Source of the DNA: Deltaproteobacteria bacterium
Lineage (GTDB): Bacteria; Desulfobacterota; Desulfobacteria; Desulfobacterales; ETH-SRB1
DNA: 17,892 bases
Reading direction: 5' to 3'
Assembly: GCA_030627475.1 (NCBI GenBank)
Contig: DAOURZ010000006.1
Coordinates: 1-17,892 of the forward strand
The position numbers and the translations under genes were made by a program. The notes beneath the pieces are model-generated. The model searched no databases. It was given only the letters and a program-made list of their open reading frames with translations, and was not told where the DNA came from. Positions 1-8,050 of the stretch are shown one piece after another (positions within the stretch are counted from its first letter, which is position 1; each line of letters opens with the position of its first letter).

Positions 1-81
1 ATTCCTGCGGTTAAAATTTGCGTCTTCCTTGAACTTGAAAAAATTTTATAGTTTTCGTTCGGGCACTAAATATACCACTGA

Positions 82-154
82 AGCCGGCGAGCGGAATTGA
101 ACCGCTGACCTGCTGATTACGAATCAGCTGCTCTGCCATCTGAGCTACGCCGGC
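82..154 (-). tRNA. tRNA-Thr (anticodon CGU)
   Basis: The reverse complement folds as a full cloverleaf. The acceptor stem is GCCGGCG paired with CGCCGGC, followed by discriminator U. The D arm contains the usual GCTC/GAGC pairing. The anticodon stem GCTGA/TCAGC closes the loop TTCGTAA, giving anticodon CGT, which reads the threonine codon ACG. The T arm AGCGG/CCGCT closes the loop TTCAATT. CCA is not encoded. The gene runs divergently from mfd. No clear terminator is seen in the 81 bases after its 3' end. Confidence 0.96.
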
Positions 155-286
155 ATAATTTGTTGAAAACAAAATTTAAGTTTCAGGATTTAATTTTTAA
201 CTATCTGTTATAACAAAATAATATGACGGCTTAAAACTTAACTCCGGAAACTTAACTCCTTCACACATGAATGGATTACTTTTTTT

Positions 287-3200
287 ATGAGCCAAAATCA
301 AGAAAATATTACATTTAAATCTTTGATTAATCAAATTCCTCACAGGGATTGTGGAATAGATTGTATTGGATTGTCCGGATCTGATGCGGCATTTTTTGTA
401 TCAAGGTTGTATCCGGAACATGAAATGCCTTTGATTGTGATAATGCCTTCGCAAAAACAAGTCGAAATATTTATAAATGACCTGTCTTTTTTTATAAATG
501 AATTCGAACTGCATGTAACAGACTTTCCACCTTACAATATATTACCTTTTAAAAAACTGTCTTACCATAATGAAACAGCGGCAAAAAGGATCAGTACGCT
601 TTACCGGATTAGTAATGATGAATCGCCTTTAATTGTTGTTACTACTGTTAGCGCTCTTTTGCAAAAGCTTATTCCCAGACAGGAAATTTGCAACTATGCT
701 GAGCTTATTATGGCGGGTGAAGATATAGATCGTGATAATTTGATCGAAAAATTGATTTCCGGCGGATATGTCAGGTCAGCGATTGTAGAAGAACCCGGTG
801 ATTTTTGTATAAGAGGCGGCATTTTTGATATATTTTCTCCACTCTATCCGGATCCGCTCAGGATAGAACTTTTTGGAGATACAGTAGATTCATTGAGGTT
901 TTTTTCAGCAGCAACCCAGAGAACTGTAAAAAGTATCAGGGAAGCAGTTATTCTTCCGGCAAGAGAAGTAATTTTGAAAAAAGAATCTATGGTTCAAATG
1001 ATCAGCAGAATCAGACAGCAGGCATCAGAACTTGACATACCCGTAACCAAGGTTAGAGATATTGTTGACACTATCAAGAAGGAGGGAGTTTTCGCAGGAA
1101 TTGAAGGCTTGATCCCGCTGATTTATCCAAAGCTTGATACTTTTTTTGATTATGTTCCGAATAATGCAAATTTTGTTCTAATAGAACCAAAAAATCTTGA
1201 AAATATTGCCATTGAATCACAAGAGCAAACAAAAATAAACTACGAGAATGCCTGCATGGAAAAAAGGCTGTGTGTTGAGCCGAATTCTCTTTATCTGAGA
1301 TGGTTAGAGCTTAAAGAAATTCTTTTAAAAAACAAGCCGCTATCATTAAAGATGCTTCCTGTATTAAGCGAGAGCCGGGACAAGGGGATAACTTTTCCGC
1401 AGTATAATTTATCAGTGATAAACAACACCCCTATCAACGAGCAGCTTAAGTGTCGTCGTGGGGATGAGAAACAGTATTTGCCTCTAGCTGACTGGATTAA
1501 TGACAAGAAGCGTTTTGGATATACCACGGTTATTGTTTGCAGCAACAGGGCACGTGCCGGCAACCTGGAATCCATTCTTTCACCATATGGTATTCAAACC
1601 AGGTTTGTTGATAGTTTCCAGCATGTTGAACCCGACATAAATTGTGTTTATATATGTTATGGCGTTCTTTCATCCGGTTTTGTCATGCCCGATTTATCTC
1701 TCGCCATTATCACGGAAAATGAAATATTTGGAAAACAGCATAGAAAAGCAAAACACAGGCAGCCTATACAAGTTAAAGAGCTTTTATTTGAAGATCTGAA
1801 AAAAGGAGACTTTGTTGTTCATACAGAACACGGCGTGGGTAGATTTGATGGTCTGGTAAAATTGAAGATAAACGGAGCGACAAATGATTTTCTGCTTATT
1901 TATTACAGGAATGAGGATAAACTCTATCTTCCTGTAGAACGTATGAACATGGCGCAAAAATACATTGGAGTTGATGGAATACAGCCGATTCTTGACAAAA
2001 TGGGCGGTAAATCATGGGATCGAATTAAAAAAAGGGTTAAGAAATCGGTAGAGAAAATTGCCGGTGAGCTTCTCAAAATCTATGCAGAGCGTAAAGTTAA
2101 TAAAGGCTATGCTTATAAAGATATAGAAAGTTATTCCAGGGATTTTGAGTCCGGTTTTTCATATGAGGAAACAGATGGCCAGCTTAAGGCGATAGAGGAT
2201 GTGCTGCATGATATGCAGCAGCCAAGTCCGATGGACAGGCTGGTATGTGGCGATGTGGGGTACGGTAAAACAGAGGTTGCACTTCGCGCATCGTTTATGG
2301 CTGCGAATAACGGAAAACAGGTTGCTATACTGGTTCCAACTACAGTTCTTGCGGAGCAGCATTTTTTGACCTTTTCCGAACGATTCAAACATTATCCTTT
2401 TAATGTGTCATGCCTGAACAGGTTTAGAACTACAAAAGAACAGCGTGACATTATAAATGATCTCAAGACCGGCAAAATAGATATTATTATCGGAACTCAC
2501 AGACTTTTGCAAAAAGATGTAGATTTTAAAGATCTGGGCCTTTTTATTCTTGATGAAGAACAGCGTTTTGGTGTTAAGCAAAAAGAAAAGTTGAAAAAAA
2601 TAAGGACAACGATTGATGTTCTCGCATTAACAGCCACGCCCATACCCAGGACTCTTCAAATGTCCTTGCTTGGGATGCGCGACATAAGTATTATTTCAAC
2701 CCCGCCTGAACATCGCCATTCCATTATAACCTATATTGCGGAGTTTGATGATGTGATTATTGCGGAAGCTATAAGAAAGGAGTTAAAAAGGGACGGTCAG
2801 ATATTCTTTGTTCATAATAATATTCGTAATATATGGTCAATTGCAGAGCATTTAAAAAAACTGGTACCTGAGGTCCGGTTGAGTGTTGCGCATGGCCGTT
2901 TAAGCGAAAATGAGCTGGAAAGAGAAATATTTAAGTTTATGAAAAAAGAAATAGATATGCTGGTGTGTACAACTATAATTGAGTCAGGCATTGATATTCC
3001 TTCAGCCAATTCAATATTTATCAACAGGGCTGACAGGTTTGGATTGGCCCAGATTTACCAGCTTCGCGGTCGTGTTGGAAGAGCTGATGAGCAGGCATAT
3101 GCATATCTGTTTATTCCGGAAGAAAGCACATTGACTAAAGTTGCCAGGAAACGTCTTAAAGTGCTGATGGAGCATAGTGAGCTTGGGGCGGGCTTTCAAA

Positions 3201-3799
3201 TAGCCATGAGTGATTTGAAAATCAGGGGAGGCGGTACAATACTTGGTGCTTCACAGGCAGGTCATATCGCTGCGGTCGGATATGACACTTTTCTTGAGTT
3301 GATGAAAAATTCAATGTCTGAACTGAAAGGAGAAACAGTCGTAGAAAGTCTGGAGCCGGAGATTAACTTAACCCTCTCTGCTTTTATTCCTGAAAATTTT
3401 ATCCCTGATATTGATCAGAGACTTTCATTTTATAGAAGGCTGGTAAGGCTGACTGATTTAAAAGAATTATCCGACGGGAAGGCGGAATTGATTGATCGAT
3501 TTGGGGCTTTACCGGATGAGACTGCCAATCTTTTTTTAAAGATTAAGCTTAAGCTTTTATCCATAAAAGCTGGAGTAAAAAGGCTTGACCTGACAGGACA
3601 ACAGCTTTTACTTCGTTTTTCAACAATTCACCAAAAAAATTCCTTTGGAATAGTTGACATGATAGTTGCAAAACAAGATTGTTTTAAGGTTACACCAGAC
3701 CATATTTTTAAAGCCAGGCTTTCAGCAGGCAGTATAAAAAGTCTTTTAGTTCAGGTCGAAAATATCTTGAAAGAAATAGCCCTGCAGGTTAACGGATGA
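287..3799 (+). CDS. mfd: Transcription-repair coupling factor Mfd
   Basis: Mfd is an ATP-driven DNA translocase. It removes RNA polymerase stalled at lesions and recruits UvrA for nucleotide excision repair. At 1170 residues it has the family's usual full length. Visible parts in order are a UvrB-like N-terminal region (about 1-300), the RNA-polymerase-interacting CarD-like domain (about 500-570, with KKGDFVVHTEHGVGRF), Walker A GDVGYGKT (about 655), the DEEQ Walker B box (LDEEQRFG, about 755), the helicase C-terminal motor with GRVGRADEQ (about 930), and the C-terminal TRCF/D7 domain (about 1030-1130). The start ATG has only a weak ribosome site; a 7-codon reading frame beginning at 267 ends inside it (ATGA overlap). 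The stop lies just left of a recurrent repeat and an island. A diverged copy of the last 15 codons reappears at 8599. Confidence 0.97.
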   Translation: MSQNQENITFKSLINQIPHRDCGIDCIGLSGSDAAFFVSRLYPEHEMPLIVIMPSQKQVEIFINDLSFFINEFELHVTDFPPYNILPFKKLSYHNETAAKRISTLYRISNDESPLIVVTTVSALLQKLIPRQEICNYAELIMAGEDIDRDNLIEKLISGGYVRSAIVEEPGDFCIRGGIFDIFSPLYPDPLRIELFGDTVDSLRFFSAATQRTVKSIREAVILPAREVILKKESMVQMISRIRQQASELDIPVTKVRDIVDTIKKEGVFAGIEGLIPLIYPKLDTFFDYVPNNANFVLIEPKNLENIAIESQEQTKINYENACMEKRLCVEPNSLYLRWLELKEILLKNKPLSLKMLPVLSESRDKGITFPQYNLSVINNTPINEQLKCRRGDEKQYLPLADWINDKKRFGYTTVIVCSNRARAGNLESILSPYGIQTRFVDSFQHVEPDINCVYICYGVLSSGFVMPDLSLAIITENEIFGKQHRKAKHRQPIQVKELLFEDLKKGDFVVHTEHGVGRFDGLVKLKINGATNDFLLIYYRNEDKLYLPVERMNMAQKYIGVDGIQPILDKMGGKSWDRIKKRVKKSVEKIAGELLKIYAERKVNKGYAYKDIESYSRDFESGFSYEETDGQLKAIEDVLHDMQQPSPMDRLVCGDVGYGKTEVALRASFMAANNGKQVAILVPTTVLAEQHFLTFSERFKHYPFNVSCLNRFRTTKEQRDIINDLKTGKIDIIIGTHRLLQKDVDFKDLGLFILDEEQRFGVKQKEKLKKIRTTIDVLALTATPIPRTLQMSLLGMRDISIISTPPEHRHSIITYIAEFDDVIIAEAIRKELKRDGQIFFVHNNIRNIWSIAEHLKKLVPEVRLSVAHGRLSENELEREIFKFMKKEIDMLVCTTIIESGIDIPSANSIFINRADRFGLAQIYQLRGRVGRADEQAYAYLFIPEESTLTKVARKRLKVLMEHSELGAGFQIAMSDLKIRGGGTILGASQAGHIAAVGYDTFLELMKNSMSELKGETVVESLEPEINLTLSAFIPENFIPDIDQRLSFYRRLVRLTDLKELSDGKAELIDRFGALPDETANLFLKIKLKLLSIKAGVKRLDLTGQQLLLRFSTIHQKNSFGIVDMIVAKQDCFKVTPDHIFKARLSAGSIKSLLVQVENILKEIALQVNG

Positions 3800-3807
3800 G
3801 TGACTGT

Positions 3808-4008
3808 TCAGGAACGTGTGACGAAATAGCTTCCCACACTATGCATCACAGATTCAGACCGCCTTTGCCAAATCTCAAATCCCAGACATATTGAAATAGC
3901 TCGCTATTCCATCAACTTTTGTGATCTGTGCCCATATTTGAGATTTGGGCAAATTCGACCCAAATCTGTGCGCCTACTTGGGGAAGTTCATTCGTCCACA
4001 TTCCTGAG
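3808..4008. repeat. Imperfect palindromic element (about 200 bp) between convergent genes
   Basis: The two halves are inverted copies of each other. Nested arms include AGGAACGTG(T)GACGAA at 3810-3825 against its complement at 3991-4005, CTTCCC against GGGGAAG, CACAGATT against AATCTGTG, and AAATCTCAAAT against ATTTGAGATTT. At the centre, AATAGC-TC-GCTATT spans 3895-3908. The element lies between the stop of mfd and the 3' end of the convergent deaminase gene, whose last codons it supplies. Its RNA could fold into a long hairpin in either direction and act as a two-way terminator. It also resembles a miniature non-autonomous element. No transposase is present. Confidence 0.7.
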
Positions 4009-5448
4009 TATCAGATCGGAATACTCAGACATTTCAGCTTCAAATTTTTCAAAGCGAACGTCAAGAGAATTGGTTAATAAATCTTTATCACTTTCATAAA
4101 GAAAGGAATATTTAATGCTATTGTACACATACTTCTTCACCATTTTATAGCCTGGTTTATATCTTGCGGCTAACAAAACGTATTCGCCAGTTAAATTGTT
4201 CCTGGAAATTCCTGAATCGTCCGTACATATAACTATTGGGACATCATATGCAGAATATATTAGATAAGGGTGATCCCTGCCCTTAACTCCTAATATAAAT
4301 TCATTGCTGGTAAAACAGATTTCTACTACTGACTTCTCTTTGATTTCCTTCAACAGGTTAAGGGCTTCTTCTTCATAAGGCAAATCCACGCCATGCCCAA
4401 TCCTCTGAGCGCCAGCGATATATATAGCCTGAGAAATATGGAACTTCAGGTTTTTCGGGCGTACCATGCCAAGAGTAAGTTCACCCGCGTGTAATGCTCT
4501 GTTAACATTTGGGAATTTCTTTTTTAAGTATGCGAACATCTGCATGTGTAAATTGTAATCCTCAATTGCAACCACGCCATTTTCAGGGCCCACAATATTA
4601 ACACCTACTAAAAGATCGGATTGCTCAACAGCCTTAAATGCTGAATATAGAGCTGAAAACACTATGCTTGGTGAACTGTTTCTGGATGCATATGTTTGAT
4701 AACGCATCATAAATTGATCATCGTCTATACCCTTGTGAGCATTGTCAATTGTCTTAATGAACTCATAAACCTTATTATTAAACGTATCATCTGCGTCTAT
4801 TTTTGAAGATAGTTTGTCCAGAAGCAATAAAACAGCTTTATTGCCGGCAGCTTTTCTAATCTTTTGATCAAACGATGTGTCCGGATATGAATAACCAACT
4901 GACTTGAGCATGATCTCAATAAAGCTGACATTTTCTTTTATAGCCCGCTCTCTTAAAATCATTAGTCCTTCGTTGTAACGCTTTGAAATCGGCCCAAAAT
5001 AACTAAATGTATTAAAAAAACTGGCATCTGGCGGTAATTGTGGATGGTAATGGTTTTGGTAATCTTTGTCAGACCAAAGTGTTAACAGTTTTCTATAAAG
5101 CCTGGTGTCAGAACGTAATTGATCAACTGAAATACTACTGTTCGTCTTAGCCTTGCTGATATTAAGTGTGTTTTTGTCTATCCAATAACCAGCGACTTCG
5201 ACCCAATCTAAATATGTTTCCGCATAAATGCTTCCCGAATAGTGATTGTGTAAGTCTCCTCCCTTTGGCATTTTAGAAAAGAAAAGGTTAAGTTGAGCAG
5301 TATTCGGGGACTTTCCTTCAATCAATTCTTTGTAAAGCAATGCGGTCTTGTCTGCATTATCCGGATCAGAGTTCAATTTTATACCGATAGTTGAACATCC
5401 GACGATTGTGAAAATTACAACAATAAATATAGCTGATCTAAATTTCAT
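3988..5448 (-). CDS. Adenosine deaminase-family lipoprotein
   Basis: This predicted 486-residue lipoprotein probably deaminates adenosine or a related purine nucleoside outside the cytoplasm. The N terminus is a short charged start, a hydrophobic stretch (FIVVIFTIVG) and a lipobox ending at Cys18. Metal-site motifs of the family are present: PKGGDLHNHYSGS with His67 and His69, HAGE at 320-323, RIGHG with His352, and CTDD with Asp410/411. It is longer than cytosolic adenosine deaminases and closer in size to secreted ADGF-like forms. GGGGAG sits just before the ATG. The last residues RNVDE are encoded by the 3988-4008 repeat. The gene is A+T-rich, unlike the three genes upstream of it on the same strand. 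The substrate is inferred; a related amidohydrolase activity is possible. Confidence 0.87.
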   Translation of the reverse strand: MKFRSAIFIVVIFTIVGCSTIGIKLNSDPDNADKTALLYKELIEGKSPNTAQLNLFFSKMPKGGDLHNHYSGSIYAETYLDWVEVAGYWIDKNTLNISKAKTNSSISVDQLRSDTRLYRKLLTLWSDKDYQNHYHPQLPPDASFFNTFSYFGPISKRYNEGLMILRERAIKENVSFIEIMLKSVGYSYPDTSFDQKIRKAAGNKAVLLLLDKLSSKIDADDTFNNKVYEFIKTIDNAHKGIDDDQFMMRYQTYASRNSSPSIVFSALYSAFKAVEQSDLLVGVNIVGPENGVVAIEDYNLHMQMFAYLKKKFPNVNRALHAGELTLGMVRPKNLKFHISQAIYIAGAQRIGHGVDLPYEEEALNLLKEIKEKSVVEICFTSNEFILGVKGRDHPYLIYSAYDVPIVICTDDSGISRNNLTGEYVLLAARYKPGYKMVKKYVYNSIKYSFLYESDKDLLTNSLDVRFEKFEAEMSEYSDLILRNVDE

Positions 5449-5459
5449 ATACTCCCCTA

Positions 5460-5556
5460 TTAAGAGCCTATTTCAGTAGGCCATGCACGTATGGTTCGTG
5501 CCCTTCCAACTGGCCTTTTTGGTCGCGTTTAGTCGCCTACTGAAATAGGCTCTTAA
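5460..5556. repeat. 97-bp element with perfect 22-bp inverted ends (MITE-like)
   Basis: The left end (5460-5481) and right end (5535-5556) are exact reverse complements over 22 bases. They read TTAA followed by GAGCCTATTTCAGTAGGC, and the mirror image. The 53-base centre encodes nothing. The outer TTAA could belong to the inverted end or reflect a TTAA or TA target duplication. It lies between the stop of the helix-rich protein gene and the deaminase ribosome site. It may therefore work as a terminator of the upstream operon, and any deaminase promoter must lie inside it or be read-through from upstream. Confidence 0.8.
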
Positions 5557-5576
5557 TGGATGGCCCCATGCCCAAT

Positions 5577-6167
5577 TCAATCAGCCGTTTCTGAGTTTAC
5601 GAAATCGGAAATTTGAATTCGACTCAAGACCTTATTTAAAATAAAAATTCGGTCTGGCTGAGATAACGATGTCGCAAGATACAACGTAAGAGGTCGGGTT
5701 GCCTGGAATTGGCACAAGCGATTCCAAACCAAAAGCAGCCATGCTTGATACGGTGATACGGAATTTGGTAAGGGATTTTGCAATACTAACGCGGTTATTC
5801 CCTCGCACAGCTTGTCCTCGAAAAACTTGAGCCGTTCTTCGGCAGCAAGTAGTCGATCACGAAGAATTGCTTCAGATCGATCAAGAGCCTCTGCTGCCGC
5901 GACATTACGCGCCCGACGCAAAGTAGAGTGCGCCGGTCTGGTATCTCCCTTCCGCAGAGCGTCCATAGCCTTCAAGATGCGTCCTCGCAATGAGGATATC
6001 TCAGAACCTTCAGATAAGCGGAGTGAACTCATAGTTTTCTCCGCCTCTTCAAGCCACTTCAGTACATTGTCGGGGAAATTGACTTCTCCCCGCTGATACT
6101 GATCCATCAAGGGAGCGAAGGAACTCAGGCAAGCACTGATTTTTTCGATTTGAACGCAGAGAATCAT
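5577..6167 (-). CDS. Helix-rich protein of unknown function in the DUF2589 operon
   Basis: I do not recognise this 196-residue protein. It has no signal peptide and no membrane segment. Residues about 1-130 look almost wholly helical and rich in Glu, Arg, Ala and Leu (for example EEAEKTMSSLRL and LLAAEERLKFFEDKL), with coiled-coil potential. The C-terminal part is more hydrophobic with several Trp and Tyr. It starts 4 bases after the stop of the upstream gene. The ribosome site GGAG sits in that gene's last codons, so translation is probably coupled. A sampled stretch (5881-5940) has 38 G/C of 60, against 21 of 60 at 2521-2580 in mfd, which suggests a different origin. Confidence 0.8.
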   Translation of the reverse strand: MILCVQIEKISACLSSFAPLMDQYQRGEVNFPDNVLKWLEEAEKTMSSLRLSEGSEISSLRGRILKAMDALRKGDTRPAHSTLRRARNVAAAEALDRSEAILRDRLLAAEERLKFFEDKLCEGITALVLQNPLPNSVSPYQAWLLLVWNRLCQFQATRPLTLYLATSLSQPDRIFILNKVLSRIQISDFVNSETAD

Positions 6168-6171
6168 TATT

Positions 6172-7065
6172 CTACTCCGGTGTCAGTTTAGAGACTTGCT
6201 TTCCATCACATTCTTCAGTTACCCATTCCAGGCCTTCCTCATGCAAAACCATGTCCAGGCGGGTAACCGTATCCGATCCGCCACCAGTATTTTTAACATC
6301 AGCGGTGTTTACCGACACATAAAAATCAGGGGGGATGCTGATGGCTATCACAGTCTTCTTCTCTGCGGCATGGCGGACATTGTGGATCAGTCTAATAGTA
6401 ATTTCATGTCCCATCAGTTCCTGAATAGTTTTGTTAGCCCGTTCAGGATCAAGTTTACTGCCACGATCCATAGTTTTTTTGTAAATATATCCGGATATAA
6501 TTTCAGTCAAGACTTTGCGAACCACGTCTTCAGCCACTTGTCCGATTTTTTCCCGTAACGAGGCATCTGATGGGGTATCACCCTCCATTAGATTCAGATC
6601 GACATAGGCATTCTCTATGGCATCGGTGAGCTGTGTTTCAATACGTTGAAACACGTTTTCCTGTAGTGCTATATTCAGGATCTTTTCAAAACGACCGGTA
6701 AGTTCTTCTTCGCCCGGTTCGAATATAATTCTTTGTTGTTTTTTGAGGCTTTTTATGTCCGCAAATTGCTTCTTGGCACCGTCAATGGCTTTCTGCAAGT
6801 TATCGACGACCGATTTGGCTATGTCGATAGCTGGATTTCGTACAGCGGGCACAGCTGGGATAACCTCCGATATTATGATAGGAAGGCTAATGCTGACGTG
6901 TTTAATCCGCAATCTCGGGATCGGCATTCCTTTTAATAATTCATGCTGATTGTAATAATAAGCGATGCGCATGGCTTCCATGTCTGCCACACTGCGTGCG
7001 TAGGCCACCCCAGAAACCAAGCCGCCGATCACCTCTGAAAATCGATGTTTATGCGGGTTGTCCAT
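6172..7065 (-). CDS. DUF2589-partner protein, unknown function
   Basis: This 297-residue protein has no recognised enzymatic motif, signal peptide or membrane span. Its N terminus carries an IGG motif followed by an Ala-rich helix (residues 11-35), then MPIPRLRIK at 47-55 leading into a short hydrophobic beta-like stretch. The same order (IGG, Ala-rich helix, LPVPYITIK, beta strand) occurs in the neighbouring DUF2589 protein, which suggests distant kinship. A lysine- and alanine-rich helical middle (about 75-125) follows, then a more globular C-terminal half ending in a strand-rich segment. GGAG lies at proper distance before the ATG. A strong hairpin separates it from the DUF2589 gene, and the helix-rich protein gene follows at 4 bases. 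Confidence 0.82.
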   Translation of the reverse strand: MDNPHKHRFSEVIGGLVSGVAYARSVADMEAMRIAYYYNQHELLKGMPIPRLRIKHVSISLPIIISEVIPAVPAVRNPAIDIAKSVVDNLQKAIDGAKKQFADIKSLKKQQRIIFEPGEEELTGRFEKILNIALQENVFQRIETQLTDAIENAYVDLNLMEGDTPSDASLREKIGQVAEDVVRKVLTEIISGYIYKKTMDRGSKLDPERANKTIQELMGHEITIRLIHNVRHAAEKKTVIAISIPPDFYVSVNTADVKNTGGGSDTVTRLDMVLHEEGLEWVTEECDGKQVSKLTPE

Positions 7066-7087
7066 ATTTCAAGCTCCAGTAATGATG

Positions 7088-7119
7088 AAAGTCACTGGGC
7101 GTATCCGCCCAATGACTTT
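7088..7119 (-). promoter_or_regulatory. Intra-operon RNA hairpin upstream of the partner gene
   Basis: Arms 7088-7101 and 7106-7119 form a 14-pair stem around a 4-base loop. As minus-strand RNA every position pairs, with one U-G wobble. On the plus strand the same position would be a C-A mismatch. This fits a structure used in the operon transcript. No U-tract follows, so a processing, stability or translation-tuning role between the DUF2589 gene and its partner is more likely than full termination. A weaker second pairing (TTAGTTCG near 7140 with CGAATTA near 7166) lies upstream on the transcript. Confidence 0.6.
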
Positions 7120-7213
7120 TCGATAATAGTAAATGGTGATTAGTTCGATCAGCGCAAGCTATAAGCGAATTAGTTATGGCGTTTGCTATGGAATTGCCCC
7201 TCCCACTATAAGA

Positions 7214-8011
7214 CTATAGCTTAATATCAAGGCTCTTATTGATGATGCTTTCCGGCGGTGCAGTGTCCAGAGTTATTGTGGCAGGTACAGCGGCTGCAGT
7301 GTCTGTAGCGGGTGTAGCGGGTGTGGATTCCACTACTTTGTATGTAGTGCCAGCGTACTCGAAGGTGTTATCCGCCTTGATCAAAGAGAAGTCTGCGCAG
7401 TCGACAGTGATCTTTTTATCAGTTGAATTAAGGGTAGTTACCACCGCTCCGCAAGTCAGCAGTTTGTAGGCGGTTTTCTCCTGAATGCTGTTTTCCAGCA
7501 AGGTGAGAATACGTTCGGTGCCGGCGGGCATGTCTTGGTTAGCGGCCTCCACTCGTACATGCATATCAAAGGTGCGTTCCTCCTTATCCGAGGAAGCCGT
7601 CGTTCGCTGGTATGAGGTTTTGGAAGTCACTTTTGCGGATGCGAACCAGAAACCACCGCCCGCTGAGGCATCCACCTGCTGTTGGAAGTTGCTTGAAGTA
7701 TTCGATTCGGTTGTCGAAGTAATCTTGGCGTTGAATTCAATAACTGCGTTTTTGATGGTAATGTATGGCACAGGCAGCATGGTGATAAAAGGCAACGTCA
7801 GAGTAAATTCCTGGTCGCTTCCATCATCATTCTTACGATTGTAAGTAAAATCAACATTGACGACCTTGCCATCTTTGTCGAACCCGACTTCCTTGATGAA
7901 GTTGGCGGTGCTGATTGCAGACTTAGCTTGAGATTCAACAATGGCATTCAGTGGGCCACCGATCAAATTGGCAAAGTCTAAACTGGCTAATTCTTTTCCT
8001 GATACTGGCAT
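7214..8011 (-). CDS. DUF2589 family protein
   Basis: This is a 265-residue member of the DUF2589 family, whose function is unknown. Family hallmarks are visible: an N-terminal LIGGPLNAIVESQAKSA segment (16-32), a strand-rich FTLTLPFITMLPVPYITIK (69-87) leading to IEFNAKI, a Gly/Ser/Thr-rich middle (SAGGGFWF and the KTSYQRTT region), and a DMPAGTERILTLLENSI motif near 165-180. The last 80 or so residues are an extra beta-rich, Ala/Pro/Thr-rich tail beyond the usual family core. No signal peptide or membrane span is seen. AGGAGG lies 8 bases before the ATG, an excellent site that suggests high expression. It is the first gene of the island operon. A repeat copy (8036-8050) lies directly upstream of its ribosome site. 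Confidence 0.9.
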   Translation of the reverse strand: MPVSGKELASLDFANLIGGPLNAIVESQAKSAISTANFIKEVGFDKDGKVVNVDFTYNRKNDDGSDQEFTLTLPFITMLPVPYITIKNAVIEFNAKITSTTESNTSSNFQQQVDASAGGGFWFASAKVTSKTSYQRTTASSDKEERTFDMHVRVEAANQDMPAGTERILTLLENSIQEKTAYKLLTCGAVVTTLNSTDKKITVDCADFSLIKADNTFEYAGTTYKVVESTPATPATDTAAAVPATITLDTAPPESIINKSLDIKL

Positions 8012-8035
8012 GATGTTATCCTCCTAATTGAGTTA

Positions 8036-8050
8036 AGGAACGTGGACGAA
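8036..8050 (+). repeat. Boundary repeat copy C (AGGAACGTGGACGAA)
   Basis: Exact 15-base core, identical to the copy at 8644-8658. It lies about 10 bases upstream of the DUF2589 ribosome site and faces the inverted copy at 8585-8599. The pair brackets the non-coding block 8051-8584. Confidence 0.75.

Noticed and set aside
267..290. Seven-codon leader frame ending inside the mfd start
   Set aside because: There is no ribosome site and no meaningful peptide. The ATGA overlap may be chance in a T-rich stretch.
5812..6096. Plus-strand reading frame of 94 codons
   Set aside because: It lies wholly opposite the helix-rich protein gene, has a Ser/Arg-rich composition typical of an antisense shadow, and has no ribosome site.
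7239..7844. Two plus-strand frames opposite the DUF2589 gene
   Set aside because: The minus-strand protein carries clear family motifs and an ideal AGGAGG, so the opposite frames are shadows.
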